From Pictodentalium vernedei (Eukaryota; Mollusca; Scaphopoda; Dentaliida; Dentaliidae), in the NCBI GenBank assembly GCA_031216915.1, contig CM062289.1, forward strand, positions 245,397,187 through 245,461,186: DNA of 64,000 bases. Reading direction: 5' to 3'. The notes beneath the pieces are model-generated. The model was not told where the DNA came from. It saw only the letters and a program-made list of their open reading frames with translations, and did not search any database. A program made the translations under genes and the position numbers. Positions 32,641-43,439 of this stretch are shown piece by piece; the stretch's first letter is position 1; each line of letters begins with the position of its first letter.

Positions 32641-33826
32641 ACAGGTCTTTCCAGGAGGGGTTTCACCAGGGAATTTTCAGTACCATAGTAACGCCAGTTC
32701 AAGTAAAAGTTCTAAGTAAACTGTTACAGGGTTTTGATACATCTGCTGGTGCCACTCTTATTGATGGGTTCCAGCATGGCTTTCGAATTGGTGTGGGGAC
32801 ACCTGTTGTTCATGGGGAATCTGACAATCTCCACTCCGCTCATACCTTCCCGACCATTGTTCAGAAGAAATTTGATAAGGAAATTAAAATGGGCAGACTC
32901 AAGGGCCCCTTTTCCGAATCGCCTTCTTGTCTTGTTATTATATCACTGATTGGTGTTGTTCCCAAAAAAGCTCCAGGAGAATTCCCAATGTCCACTCCGC
33001 TCATACCTTCCTGGCCATAGTTCAGAAGAAATTTAATAAGGAAATTAAAATGGGCAGACTCGAGGGCCCCTTTTCCGAACCGCCTTCTTGTCTTGTTATT
33101 ATATCACCGATCGGTGTTGTTCCCAAAAAAGCTCCAGGAGAATTCCGTATGATTCATCACCTGTCTTTTCCATATGGCACATCGGTTAATGATAATATCC
33201 CCAAAGAAGAATTGGTAGTTTATTATCAATCTATTGGTGACTCAATTCTGGTTGTTTGTCAACTGGGGAAGGATTGCTATATGGCAAAGACAGATGTTGA
33301 GTCGACACTTTGTTTAATACCCGTTCATCCTGCTGATCAACCGCTCCTCGGTTTCAAATGGAATAAGATGTATTACTTTGACCGATGCCTTCCTATGGGT
33401 TGTGCCTCTTCTTGTAAAATGTTTGAGAGTTTTAGTTCCGCTTTGCAATGGGTGGCCGAACAGAAGTACTCGGTGCATCAGGTACTGCATGTACTGGATG
33501 ACTTTTTCTTTTTCGCAAAAAGTTTTAATAACTGCCAATTTTATCTCCATCAGTTTTTGAAGATGTGCAATGAGCTAGGAGTCCCTGTCGCACGTGAGAA
33601 GATCTTTGAACCTGTATCCTGTTTAACATTTTTGGGTATTGAGTTAGATTCTGTTGCAATGGTTGCCCATTTGCCGTCTGATAAGTTGCTTAAATGTCAG
33701 TCATTAATTACAGCTATGATCGGTCGGAAAAGGGCTTCATTGCAAGAACTGCAATCTATAATTGGCCTGCTTAATTTTGCCTGTTCTGTGGTTGTGCCGG
33801 GTCGGGTGTTCTTAAGGTATGATTAA
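32641..33826 (+). pseudogene. Reverse transcriptase of the Ngaro-like element
   Basis: The N-terminal part (32610-33020) reads into LKGPFSESPSCLVIISLIGV. A 161-bp duplication (32831-32991 and 32992-33152) then repeats that block and shifts the frame. The continuing frame 32927-33826 carries KKAPGEFRMIHHLSFPYGTS, AKTDVESTLCLIPVHPADQP, LPMGCASSCKMFESFSSALQ and the catalytic box VLDDFFFF, then FLGIELDSV. The VLDD form in place of YxDD may be a family variant. Without the duplication the RT would be nearly complete. Confidence 0.88.
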
Positions 33827-34214
33827 TCTTACTATTGATTTATCCCGGCCTCATCATCGAGTTCGTGTTTCTGAGCAGGTACGGCAAGATCTTCGCTTGT
33901 GGTTGTTGTTTTTTGATAGTTTCAATGGTAAATCTGTCTTTTTGCCGCCACAGTGGACTGATAATGACCAACTTACCTTTCACACATATGCTGCCGATAG
34001 CTTCGGTCTTGGTGGTATTTTCGGTACTGACTGGTTTTATGGTGCTTGGTCTGAGGTTGATAAACATTACAATATTGCTGTTCTTGAGCTGTATCCCATA
34101 GTTTTGTCACTGCATTTGTTTGGGTCCCGGTTCTGTGATCGATGCATTCTTTTTTATTGTGAAAATTGGTGGTGTTTCCGTGCATTAACACTCAAACCTC
34201 CCGTTGATAGGTAA
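33819..34214 (+). pseudogene. RNase H domain of the Ngaro-like element
   Basis: The 131-codon frame overlaps the end of RT by 8 bases. It contains HTYAADSFGLGGIFGTDWFY (first acidic residue), NIAVLELYPIVLSLHLFG (Glu) and LFYCENWWCFRALT, where an Asp-Asn pair is expected. Here that pair is Glu-Asn, so a catalytic acid may be changed. It ends shortly before the recombinase region. Confidence 0.78.
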
Positions 34215-34985
34215 TGTTTGTTTATTGCCCATCTTTATAATGTTGGATATCCCTCAAAATATGTCGTCTCCTTGCTTTCTGGCCTCTCATACATTCATAA
34301 AGTTCATTATTTGTGTGATCCATCAGATAATTTTGTGGTCAAGAAATTGCTTGTGGGTATCAAACGTCTACGACCCTCTGTGGATGTTAGGCTTCCCATA
34401 ACATTGCCTGTTTTAGGCAAGCTCATTACTACTCTCTCCATCTGTTCTGCGAGTGATTACCAATGCAAATTATTCCAGTCACTTTTTTCCTTAGCCTTTT
34501 TCGCCTTTGCAAGGATTGGGGAGTTCTGTCCATTCTGGACACAAGATAAAGGTAAGGTTCTGTAATTATCTGATGTCAATTTTCATTCTGCAGGTCAGTC
34601 TGCAGGCTTCTTACTCATTTTTCGACATTTTAAACACAATTTGGGATGTAAACCCCACTATGTCAGGGTCACACCGCAGTCTGATCCTTCTGTCTGCCCT
34701 GTTGCATTCGCGAAGATTTTTCTTGCACTGAGAGGCCTGACGAATGGTCCCCTTTTCGCTTATCCTGATGAATCACCTATTTTACGTCATACATTCAATG
34801 CTGTTTTGCAACGAGGCTTGAATGTATGTCAGTTGGACACATCCGCCTTCAAAGGTCACAGCTTCCATATTGGTGCTGCCACTTGAGCAGCCAGTAGGGG
34901 TTTTACTGATTCTCAAATCAGGATGATGGGCAGATGGAAGTCGAATGCTTTTTGCAATTACATCTGCAGCTCTCCTTTGACGTGA
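34212..34985 (+). pseudogene. Tyrosine recombinase of the Ngaro-like element
   Basis: One frame with two nonsense codons. The core-binding part reads FIAHLYNVGYPSKYVVSLLS, then the first catalytic region FFAFARIGEF (Arg). A TAA at 34563 probably replaced a Gln codon, because LSDVNFHSAGQSAGFLLIFR continues in frame. GHSFHIGAAT holds the HxxR box with His in place of Arg. A TGA follows (probably former Trp), then MMGRWKSNAFCNYI supplies the catalytic Tyr. Tyrosine recombinases integrate the circular cDNA of these elements. Confidence 0.85.
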
Positions 34986-35871
34986 TCTCTTTCTTCAAGC
35001 TGTTTGGGAGTATTGGCACTGGAAGTGGAGGTGGTGACCTCTTCTATTTAATTATATTTTCCTCCGTTTCTGCGGGGGCAACAATTGGGGTTCCATATGA
35101 TATAGGCACCCATTGGTATTTATACCAGTCTGCATTAACTTAGTGTCCGTTGCATCAAAACTGCTGGGGCAGGGTTGCTTATACTGTCTGCGGTAGTTCT
35201 GAGGTTGATGGTAGTTAGCATGTCTATGTCCATGGTGCTATATCCCTTCTGCAGATATTGGTTCTCATGGATTGTTCAACCCTTTGGTTGTTATGGGACA
35301 ATAATACTATTATGTACATTGTTCTTGTTGCGTCCAGAGATGCTGGGGCATTCCTGGATGCTTGTTTAGGGATCAGCGCGGGGGCGTTGTCCAGTTATAT
35401 TGTACATTGCAAATTATTATGCACTCCTGACATCGCAGGGGCGAAGTCATTAAACTATTTCATGTTCTGTTTATGTTATTTTTGTTGATCTTGGCCATTA
35501 TTCATTATTCGTTCCTTGCTGGCGTGGTGTTGTGCTACGATGGCAAATTATTGTTGCCTGCCCGTGGCTTTTCATGGGATTTGGCTACACTTACTGTATA
35601 AGACTTGTCATTCATATGGGTGATCAGGGCCGGCTGATATTTCAGTTGATACTGTTCTTTCCATTTTGAGCTTTGCTTGTTTCATTCATGTACTTGTCTC
35701 CTTATTTCGCTGCAGGTTTTTGTCAGGGGAGTTTCTCGTCTTATATTCCTACTCCTTTTTTGTTTCCCATTTTCCTTCCTTCCCCTTCCCTGCTGTTTTG
35801 TGGGCGGAATGCATCCCTCAACACGGATGTCACACGTGGGTCCGGTTAAGGGATGCATTTTGGGCATTTAA

Positions 35872-36097
35872 TCATACCGCCCACAACGTAGGCAACATTT
35901 TCCAAAATGAAACTCCCCATAGAGCAGTCATTATAATTATTCTACTACTCCTTTATTGGCTACACTGTACTTATGATACATATATCAAACAATAAAATCT
36001 ACATTAGTAATTTACAATGTAGTCCTTAAACACATACATTAGTTCTTATTCATTGCTCATTGCAAGTTGGGTTTTCCAGTCCATGATGGCTTCATAA
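35872..36097 (+). repeat. Split direct repeat B1
   Basis: It runs from TCATACCGCCCACAACGTAG to CCATGATGGCTTCATAAA and directly abuts A2. It matches B2 at 36474-36700 with a few substitutions. Confidence 0.92.
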
Positions 36098-36372
36098 ATA
36101 CAGTACCAGAAGAATTATGGTAGTTTTTAGGCTGCAATCATATTACAGTTATATGGTTAGTTTAGGGTTAATTATCCACAGATCTGTCTGTTTGTCATCC
36201 TTTAGTTATTTCAATGACCTCACTGTTATCTCAGATTGGGTTAGTTTGCACGAGTTAATTATGACAGCACTCCGGACATTTGTGCTTGATTTCTCGCTGT
36301 GTATTTGTGACCAGTCAGTCTGTGAATTACATCGAAACGACTGGGTCAGGTGGTGAATTTCCAATCAAAATT
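36098..36372 (+). repeat. Split direct repeat A2
   Basis: It runs from ATACAGTACCAGAAG to CCAATCAAAATT and is the second copy of A1. B1-A2 contiguity reproduces the junction expected when B2 and A1 are joined in a circle. Confidence 0.92.
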
Positions 36373-36473
36373 CCACCCGCCTCCCCTACCAACACCTTTG
36401 TAAATTCATTGCACTGATATAGCTTGTCCAGTGTCCTCGGTATGGGTACAGTTTAGGTTGTGTGGGCGTTTTT

Positions 36474-36700
36474 TCATACCTCCCACAAAGTAGGCAACAT
36501 TTTCCAAAATGAAACTCCCCATTGAGCAGTCATTATAATTATTCTACTACTCCTTTATTGGCTGCACTGTACTTATGATACATATATCAAACAATAAAAT
36601 CTGCATTAGTAATTTACAGTTTAGTCCTAAAACACATACATTAGTTCTTATTCATTGCTCATTGCAAGTTGGGTTTTCCAGTCCATGATGGCTGCATAAA
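36474..36700 (+). repeat. Split direct repeat B2, right end of the Ngaro-like element
   Basis: Matches B1 from TCATACCTCCCACAAAGTAG to CCATGATGGCTGCATAAA. It is separated from A2 by about 100 unrelated bases. Confidence 0.92.
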
Positions 36701-37173
36701 ATCTTTTTTTCTGCATTTTGTAAATTTGTGTTCTGTTTATCTGAATTTATCTGGTAAACAACTGCTTTGGCAATATGGAATACAAATATAAATATTTTTG
36801 TTTCTTTTTGAAAAGAAATTTCTCTTCTTATACTTATCAACATTGTTATGGATGATTGAATAAATGACTGAAATGAAGACTTTAGAAGTTGGCCGGCTTC
36901 TTTTAAATCTATTTTTTCTATTGTTCTGTTTGTGAAGTATGACAATGACCTGAATGCTACATGCAGTATCTGAACAACAGCACTGCCAGAGTGAATAAGA
37001 AATTTGTGGCGATCAATGCTGTGTGATGACTTCAGGGTAATTCAGGGTAATTAAGGTGAATTTAGCTACTTGAAAGTTCAGTGGGGGAGGGGGGAGTATG
37101 AGAGAGCAAACTATGTAAGTAGAAGCCAAATCGATTATTTAGGTAACTTTTGAAGAAATTCTTAGAAACTGTC
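36701..37173. other. Intron sequence, no feature recognised
   Basis: AT-rich, with no gene or repeat ends. TTCAGGGTAA is repeated once at about 37030-37053. Confidence 0.4.
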
Positions 37174-37431
37174 GTAACCCTTTTCCTAACATACGGTAGT
37201 GGCCAAAAACAGCCAGGAAATTGACCAAAATAACGCTACAACAGCCTAAAATATCTTATAAATGTCTCAATAAAACCATACAAATATGGATATCATTAGA
37301 ACCGGCTCATGGAGCCGGTTCTAATGATATCCATATTTGTATCGGTTTATTGAAAAATTGTGAGAATTTTTTTCAAAAAAATGTGTAATTTAATTTATTT
37401 TTTGAAAAAGCTGTGCTAGGTAAAGGGTTAA
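37174..37431. mobile_element. TTAA palindromic MITE with 31-bp perfect hairpin arms
   Basis: It opens GTAACCCTTTTCCTAAC (first target base mutated) and closes GCTAGGTAAAGGGTTAA. The central palindrome pairs ACAAATATGGATATCATTAG through AACCGGCTC with its exact complement across ATG (about 37279-37341). The interior differs from that of other family members. Confidence 0.8.
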
Positions 37432-37513
37432 AAATTGACATCAGTTAGTGTGTTTGGTAAGCTATCAGAACAAACAATGATGTTGAAACTTATATGTATA
37501 TACAATTTATCCA

Positions 37514-37775
37514 AGCGTGGTGACTCAAGACTGTTAGACTTCTCTGCTAGAGGTCACAAGTTCGATCCCCATCCGGGAAGTCCCGCGTTCTGTCCTTGGG
37601 CAAGGCACTTTATCCCGGTTGCCTACATGGGGGCACAATGATGCTGTGTACTAAGGCATACTGCACATCGATGCCACACATGTCTTCAACCTCTGTAACC
37701 CTGCTTGTAACTGTCGTGGTCACGATTAGGCAGTGCACATAAGTATGTGACCTTAAACACCAATAAATAAATAAA
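37514..37775 (+). mobile_element. SINE with 15-bp TSD, internally deleted
   Basis: The head is AGCGTGGTGACTCAAGACTG, with B box GTTCGATCCCC, core CCTTGGGCAAGGCACTTTAT, and 3' TAAACACCAATAAATAAATA. TATACAATTTATCCA is present at 37499-37513 and 37776-37790. About 90 bp of the middle present in the 5550 copy is missing. Confidence 0.87.
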
Positions 37776-37857
37776 TATACAATTTATCCATATGAAATAT
37801 TTTTCATGCAAAATCAATTAGGTGACATAATAAAAAATAGAAGTGGATATGCTTGGT

Positions 37858-38065
37858 TTAACCCTTTACCTAACAAATCGGCTGCACTCACATGCATAAT
37901 TTACAAATTGAGCAGTTGAAAAAAGATTACTTTTCAGAAAATTTCAACAAAACCATATCAGGGGGCCCCTCATTGGAATGAGCTCATCGAGCTCATTTCA
38001 GTGAGGGGACACCTGATATGGTTTCACAAACAACCACTTTTATATTGCTATGAAAAAGTTACCCA
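37858..38065. mobile_element. TTAA palindromic MITE, right end decayed
   Basis: It starts TTAACCCTTTACCTAAC. The central hairpin is GGGCCCCTCATTGGAATGAG with CTCATTTCAGTGAGGGGAC across CTCATCGAG. The right terminal repeat is reduced to AAGTTACCCAAAG. Confidence 0.68.
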
Positions 38066-38139
38066 AAGTGTATTCTTCATTGAGAACCCTACTGGTAGTC
38101 AGCATTTATTTTGACACTGTTTTTAAATCATTTCATTAA

Positions 38140-38560
38140 GGCCTAAAAAATTAAAAATCTGTTTCTCAGGCCCTCCTACATGGTCCTTTTGCCTGCCGCA
38201 TACTCTCTTTTTATAACCAATGTAAACTTAAAAAAAAACTAAAAATTAAATGGTTTATGTCTGATATTTTACCCAAGTTAAAAATTGATAAATTTGTCCC
38301 TTCAGTGCAAGAAGGCTTTGCAATGCTTTAGTATTGCAAAGCCTTCTTGCTCTCAAGGGACGAAATACACAACCACCCATGCAATTCCGTAGAGGCCTAA
38401 AACATAATACAAAAATATGAACTTTTGATGGCAAAGAAATGAAATAATTACTGAAATAAAAAATAGAATAAAAAAATGCTCGTCCGCATGCAATTTTACA
38501 AATAATGGCCTGAGAAACAAAAGATCTACTTTGTGTGACCTAATCAAATCATTACAGGCA
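38140..38560. mobile_element. Palindromic element, GGCCTGAGAAACA ends, uninterrupted copy
   Basis: AATCTGTTTCTCAGGCC (38155) is inverted at 38510 as GGCCTGAGAAACAAAAGATC. The centre is a hairpin, GTGCAAGAAGGCTTTGCAAT with its complement GTATTGCAAAGCCTTCTTGC (38308-38352). A second copy at 47655-49790 is split by a HINE. Confidence 0.7.
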
Positions 38561-38675
38561 GCCAACAATGATGTAAAAACACTGTTAACAGTGTTCTTAC
38601 GGGTCATGGAATCCTGAAAAAGTCATGGAAAATGTAAAAAAAATTTCCAGGCATGGAAGTTGGGGAAAAATGTTT

Positions 38676-38760
38676 TTTTATGCCCCTGAAAATTTTTTTT
38701 TCGGGGGCATATAGTGTTTGTCATTTCCATCTGTCTGTCTGTCCGTCCATCAGGAAGATT
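38676..38760 (+). mobile_element. HINE-like element, ATGCCCC family, 5' end (split by DIRS B)
   Basis: A T-run is followed by the hairpin ATGCCCCTGAAAA / TTTTTTCGGGGGCAT, then ATAGTG, CTGTCTGTCCGTCC and CAGGAAGATT. The element continues at 45164 after DIRS copy B. Confidence 0.68.
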
Positions 38761-39299
38761 TCTTATCAACCTACCTCAATTGTTTACTACAGGCTTGCAT
38801 TACAGTGGAAGAACCTAACTCGGATAAAATACTCTCTATTTTAATCTTTCCCAAGATTTGGGAAAGAAAAGTGGTGTAAAAACACCACGAAAAAATAATC
38901 CAAAACTGGGCCGAGCGCCATCGGCGCACACCCAGTATGGGACGCTCTTCCATAGTACAAATCCATGACTTCCGTCACAGTGCGCAATGCATCAATTCGC
39001 CATTCTTTTTCTATCCGAAGCACGAGCAGGATGTGTTTCCGCCATATGCATTATGAAACAGTGATAATTTAACTCGTGGATAATGGTTTTCCTGTGACTG
39101 GAATTATGGATCTGAAGATCGTATAATAACAGGACTGTGTTTTATATATTCTCGTTTATATTTTCAACCACATTCTCATTGTTTATTAATTACTATTCCG
39201 TTTTCGCGAATGTTTTGCGACATCGTGTCATCGCGATTCGACAATGAATAGTTTCAGTTGATAAAATTTTTTTTATTAGAGTAGGTGTCGGCCGTCTGG

Positions 39300-40900
39300 G
39301 TTCTGCCACCTTCTCTCGTAGTTGAGGGTGTTCTTCTACTTTCTGTTTCTGTTGAGTTCACCTTTTTCTTCTACTGCTCTCACCTCTGTTCTTTCCAGTT
39401 CGGTTCCTTTAGGGCAATTCCTTTTGCCCTCGCCATTGGTGCGTTCTCGTGTCCGCTTCGTCCGCACACGCGGGTGGTGTGGAATGCAGTCGTTTCGGGA
39501 GCCTCCCGACTCGACCACGTCTGATGTGAGTTTACCCCCTCCGTGGGGGATGTGCAGCTCCTCCCACACCTGCAGGGGGGGGCACTGTCATTTCAGGGCC
39601 CCCCGACTCGACCACGTCTGGTGTGAGTTTGACCCCCTCCGTGGGGGATGTGCAGCTCTTCCCGCTCCCGCGGGGGGTGGTGAACGCTTTCGTTTCGGGT
39701 TGCCCTATTCGACCACGTCTGATGAGAATTGCTCCTCCTCCGTTTGGGATGTGCAGCTCCTCCCGCACCAGCGGGGGGTGGGGACCGCTTTTGTTTCGGG
39801 GCTTCCCGATTCGACCATGTCTGGTGCGAGTTATTCCCCTTCCGTGGGGAATGTGCAGTGTTTTACTGTGGTGGATACTGCGGGAGCTGTTGGTTTTCTG
39901 GTGTAGAGATGCCTGGTTCTGGGACTATGCGCCCTCTCCAGTCGACATCTGAGGCTGTCACTAGGGTTGTGACTCCTCCTTTGGAGGCCGAGCTTGGTGG
40001 CTCTCTCCGCTTTTCCGCCAGTTCCAACAGCTCCCGTCGTATCTGCTGCTACTGCTGTTCCGTCTACAACGTCATTGGGCACCGTTTTTAGCCGGCCTCG
40101 GCTTCTCCCTGCCAGGGTCTGCAGGGATGTCTGTAGTGTGGTTGTGGGGTTTCGGCCTCAGCCTTCCCAGACTTCCACTCGGCGAAGTCAAATGGGGCTG
40201 CCGACTGAACCCCATACTGTGTCCTCTCATCCATTGAGCACAGTAGTTTTATACCTGCAGTGGTCTGCTGCGGTGTCTGGTTGTGTAGACGTGGGGGTTT
40301 CGGCCTCAGCCTTCCCTGACTTCAACTCGGCGAAGTTGGAAGTGGCTGCCGGCCGGACCCTCTCCTGTGGTCTCTGCGCCGTCGAGCACCACAGTTGTCA
40401 TTGGATTCGGTTGTTCTTAGTGGGACACTATGAACTCTGTGGCGTTTCCGTCCCTCATTCTGGCCACACGACCAGTTTTGGGGGTCCAACGTCTTTTGTG
40501 CAGCCTGGACCTTCTGCCCTGCAGAGGTCAGCAGTGACTCTCATGAGTTCGTGCTATGTTGATCCTCGGGGTGTGTCACACCCATATACACGTCTGGCTT
40601 CAGACGTTTTCGGCTGCCGCCTGTCGTCCCACGTCGGGTCTTTTGGAGGATCGTGACCCTTCGCTGGTTCAGAGGGTCAGCGGTGAAGCCACTTTGCCGG
40701 TTCGTTCCCCTGTCGAACCGGCCAGTACGGGCAGTGAGCTTAGGGAGGCCCTCTCCTTACTCACTCAGGTTCTGTCAACGAGCCTTCCTGTTGCTTCCAG
40801 CGAGGCAGCGAGTGGTTTCCATGGCACTGCCTCCCGGGATTGGAAACAGGCCGCTTTCTGATCCCCTGGTGTTCCGACACCATGGGAGGCGTCCGCTGGT
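39300..40900 (+). pseudogene. DIRS copy B Gag 5' region, with a minisatellite
   Basis: No single frame is preserved. Between about 39500 and 39860, four units of roughly 110-120 bp repeat CGACTCGACCACGTCTG, CCCCTCCGTGGGGGATGTGC and GCAGCTCCTCCC. The rest aligns in blocks with copy A 12190-13390. GC content is well above that of the surrounding intron. Confidence 0.6.
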
Positions 40901-41773
40901 TTGCCCACGATGGGCTATGTGTCTTCCGACTCAGGGGAAGAGTCAGACATGCTTGATGTCGAGAGCCAGCAGTCTTCGGACTTGGGGGCAGCTCTTGATT
41001 TCGTGTTTGGGTTCCTTCCGGATCTCAAACAATCTAACCAGTCGACAGTGTCAGCCAGGCCGCGATCATCGGTCGCGCGCCAACAGTCTATGGAGCAACC
41101 TGCTTCTGGGCGTCTTCGACCGTGCCCTTCGGTACAGTTGGTTGAAGCATTTTCAGCCTTGGACTCCAAGCTATGTTCCAAGGCTATGAAGGCTCCGTTC
41201 TTCACCAGGGTTGACACCTTTTTGCCTCCGGCGCGTTATCGTTCCTACGATTCCGCCAATCCGTCGGTCTACCAGATTTTGACGGTTTGGGATCAGGACT
41301 CCAATTCCCTCGGGCTTTCCAAGTCCAAGTCTGCCGTCATTCCGATAACGACTCTGGAGTCCACATTGGGCTTATCGAGAGAGATGCTTGGTATGCTTTC
41401 TCTCTCCGATCACGTCGTCTCAGCTTTTGCTGCTTATCTGCCTTCAGATAAGATTGACGAGGTACAGGCTCCTTTGCGTGTGCTGTCCAAGGCGCTCATG
41501 CATCTTACTCACATGCATGCCTGTAACACGGCTAATCTGGAATTAGTTCGAAGGGAATCCCTTCCTGCGGAGCAGTATGCTGCTCTTCGATCTGCTTTTT
41601 TGACAGGTCCGCAACTTTTCCATGATTCTGTGTTGACAATCCGGGATGACGTCCTACGTGATTCCAACGATCAGCTGCTGTTTCTTCAGCTTGATCAGCC
41701 TTCTAGGGTAGGCATGGGCCGTTCCAAGCCTAACAAGTACCCTCTGCTTCCTCTGCGAAGCAAAAGGGGCTGA
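40901..41773 (+). pseudogene. DIRS copy B Gag 3' part
   Basis: A 290-codon frame. It shares LDFVFGFLPDL with copy C (VDFIWHFLPQV) and ANLELVRRESLPAEQ with copy C (ANLELVRRDAALATS), so it is the capsid-like C-terminal half of Gag. It ends in TGA where copy C continues with a Ser/Arg/Gly-rich tail. The codons for that tail are shifted into another frame here. Confidence 0.75.
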
Positions 41774-41990
41774 TCCTTTTGCCACCGCTTCTGCTTCTTA
41801 CTCAAGGGGTAAGGGTAAGCGTCGGCAGTCTTGAGGGAACTCCCAGGATTCTTCATTCAGTAGAGGTGTTTTCTCCTCTCGCGAGCCTCGTCGGGGTTCG
41901 CAATGAAGGTCCTCACCTCGACTCGTCCCAGGTTGGAGGAAGGATAGCAGAGTTCGCAGACCGTGGGCCACCATCACATCCGATCCTTGG

Positions 41991-43439
41991 ATGTTAGGTG
42001 TTGTTTGGTCCGGGCTGCGAATATCCTTCCGACGGCACTCCACTCTGTCCGGGGGGCCTTTTCCAACCACAGTTCCTTCAGACATTTTACGTCGGGAACT
42101 TTTGTCCACGGAGATAGACCATCTCCTGACAAAGGGGGCGATTGAGGTCATCAAGAACATTAGGTCAGTGGGTTTCTATTCCCGCCTGTTCTTGGTGCCG
42201 AAGAAGGATGGCCGACTCCGACCGGTTCTCGATCTGAGTTTCCTGAACCAGTCTATCATTGCTCCCAAGTTCAGCATGGAGACTTTCAGGTCGGTCCTCC
42301 GTTCAATTCACCAGGGAGATTTTGCTTCCAGCTTTGACCTGCGAGACGCTTACTTTCACGTTCCGATTCATTGGGCGTTACGGAAGTATCTCAGGTTCAT
42401 TTTTCTGGGGCGAGTTTACCAGTTCAAGGCCATGCCTTTCGGCCTCATCCTGGTTCCTTGGTCCTTCACCAGACTGATGTCGCATGTGATAGCTTTCCAT
42501 CACAAACAGTCCAGGGTGACTACTTCAGCATATCTGGACGATATCCTCCAGGGGCATTCCATTGCTGCCTTCCTGGAGTCGGAGGTCGCCACTCTGTTGA
42601 GCTTGCTCACGTCACTACGTTTCAGAGTCAACGAGGAGAAGTCGGACCTGGTCCCTTCTCAGTCGTTTTATCATCTGGGCATGGCTTTCCGCACACAATT
42701 CAATTTGGTGCCGGTTCCCCAGGCCAAGGCTGTGATTCTCTCAGCTTTTGCTCTGACTCTGTCCCAGTCCACATCCACGACAGCTCGGAGTTTTCTCCGG
42801 CTAATCGGTCTCTGCTGTTCGGTGACGGATCTCATTCCTCTAGGTCGGCTGCGTGTCTGACCTTTCCAACACTTTCTGCTCAGTCGTTGGAGGCCGAATG
42901 TAGATTTTCTGGATCTGGTGCTTCAGTTTCCAGACTATCTTTATCCTCACCTTCTCCTCTGGGCGGATGTCCAGTGGCTTTCGCAGGGTGTTCCATTGGA
43001 CTTACCCACGTCCGATCGCGTTCTGACGGCAGATGCCAGCGATCTCGGATGGGGTGCGACGTTGGATCCTCTAGGTCTTTCCATTCACGGGATGGTGGAC
43101 CAGGATCATGCAGCTTTACACATCAACCAGAAGGAGCTTCTTGCTCTTCTTCTGCGTTTCAGGCAGTGGATCCCTCACCTGTCGAATCGCCAGGTCCTTC
43201 TGTTGTCCGACCATTCGACGGTGGTTGCTTACATTCGGAACCAGGGCGGCACGCACTCTGTTCCAATGTACGAATTGGCTTGGGATCTTATACTGCTCGC
43301 TCAGGATGTCCACGCCGGAGTGGCTGTTCGTCACATTCCCGGTTGCCTGAACGTCCTAGCCGACTCCCTGTCCCGTCAGGGCAGGCTCATTTCCACCAGG
43401 TGGATGCTCCACATGGTGGGTTCCATCGATCTCTTGTGA
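41991..43439 (+). pseudogene. DIRS copy B reverse transcriptase/RNase H, one nonsense codon
   Basis: One frame through RT and RNase H. RT: FLVPKKDGRLRPVLDLSFLN, DFASSFDLRDAYFHVPIHWA, MPFGLILVPWSFTRLMSHVI and the catalytic YLDD. A TGA at 42858-42860 replaces an Arg codon seen in copy C (CGA to TGA). The frame continues with the four RNase H acidic sites: LTADASDLGW, INQKELLALL, LLSDHSTVVAYIRNQGGTHS and NVLADSLSRQG. It then shifts frame before the methyltransferase domain. Apart from these lesions the enzyme is well preserved. Confidence 0.9.

Larger units (their letters stand above)
29241..36700 (+). mobile_element. Ngaro-like tyrosine-recombinase retrotransposon with split direct repeats
   Basis: Terminal structure: A1 (29241-29515) is repeated as A2 (36098-36372), and B1 (35872-36097) as B2 (36474-36700). 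The order is A1, coding region, B1-A2 contiguous, B2, which is the split-direct-repeat signature of Ngaro and PAT-type elements. The A and B copies differ by only a few percent. Coding remnants in order: SGNH hydrolase, Gag with zinc-finger cysteines, RT, RNase H and tyrosine recombinase, all on +. Nonsense codons and two tandem duplications make this copy inactive. It lies in the last intron of the SNARE gene. Confidence 0.92.

Noticed and set aside
34545-34604. Possible small intron (GTAAGG...TTCTGCAG) in the Ngaro recombinase
   Set aside because: The sequence between is in frame and reads LSDVNFHSAG, typical coding sequence after VLQ; a Gln-to-stop mutation explains the TAA better.
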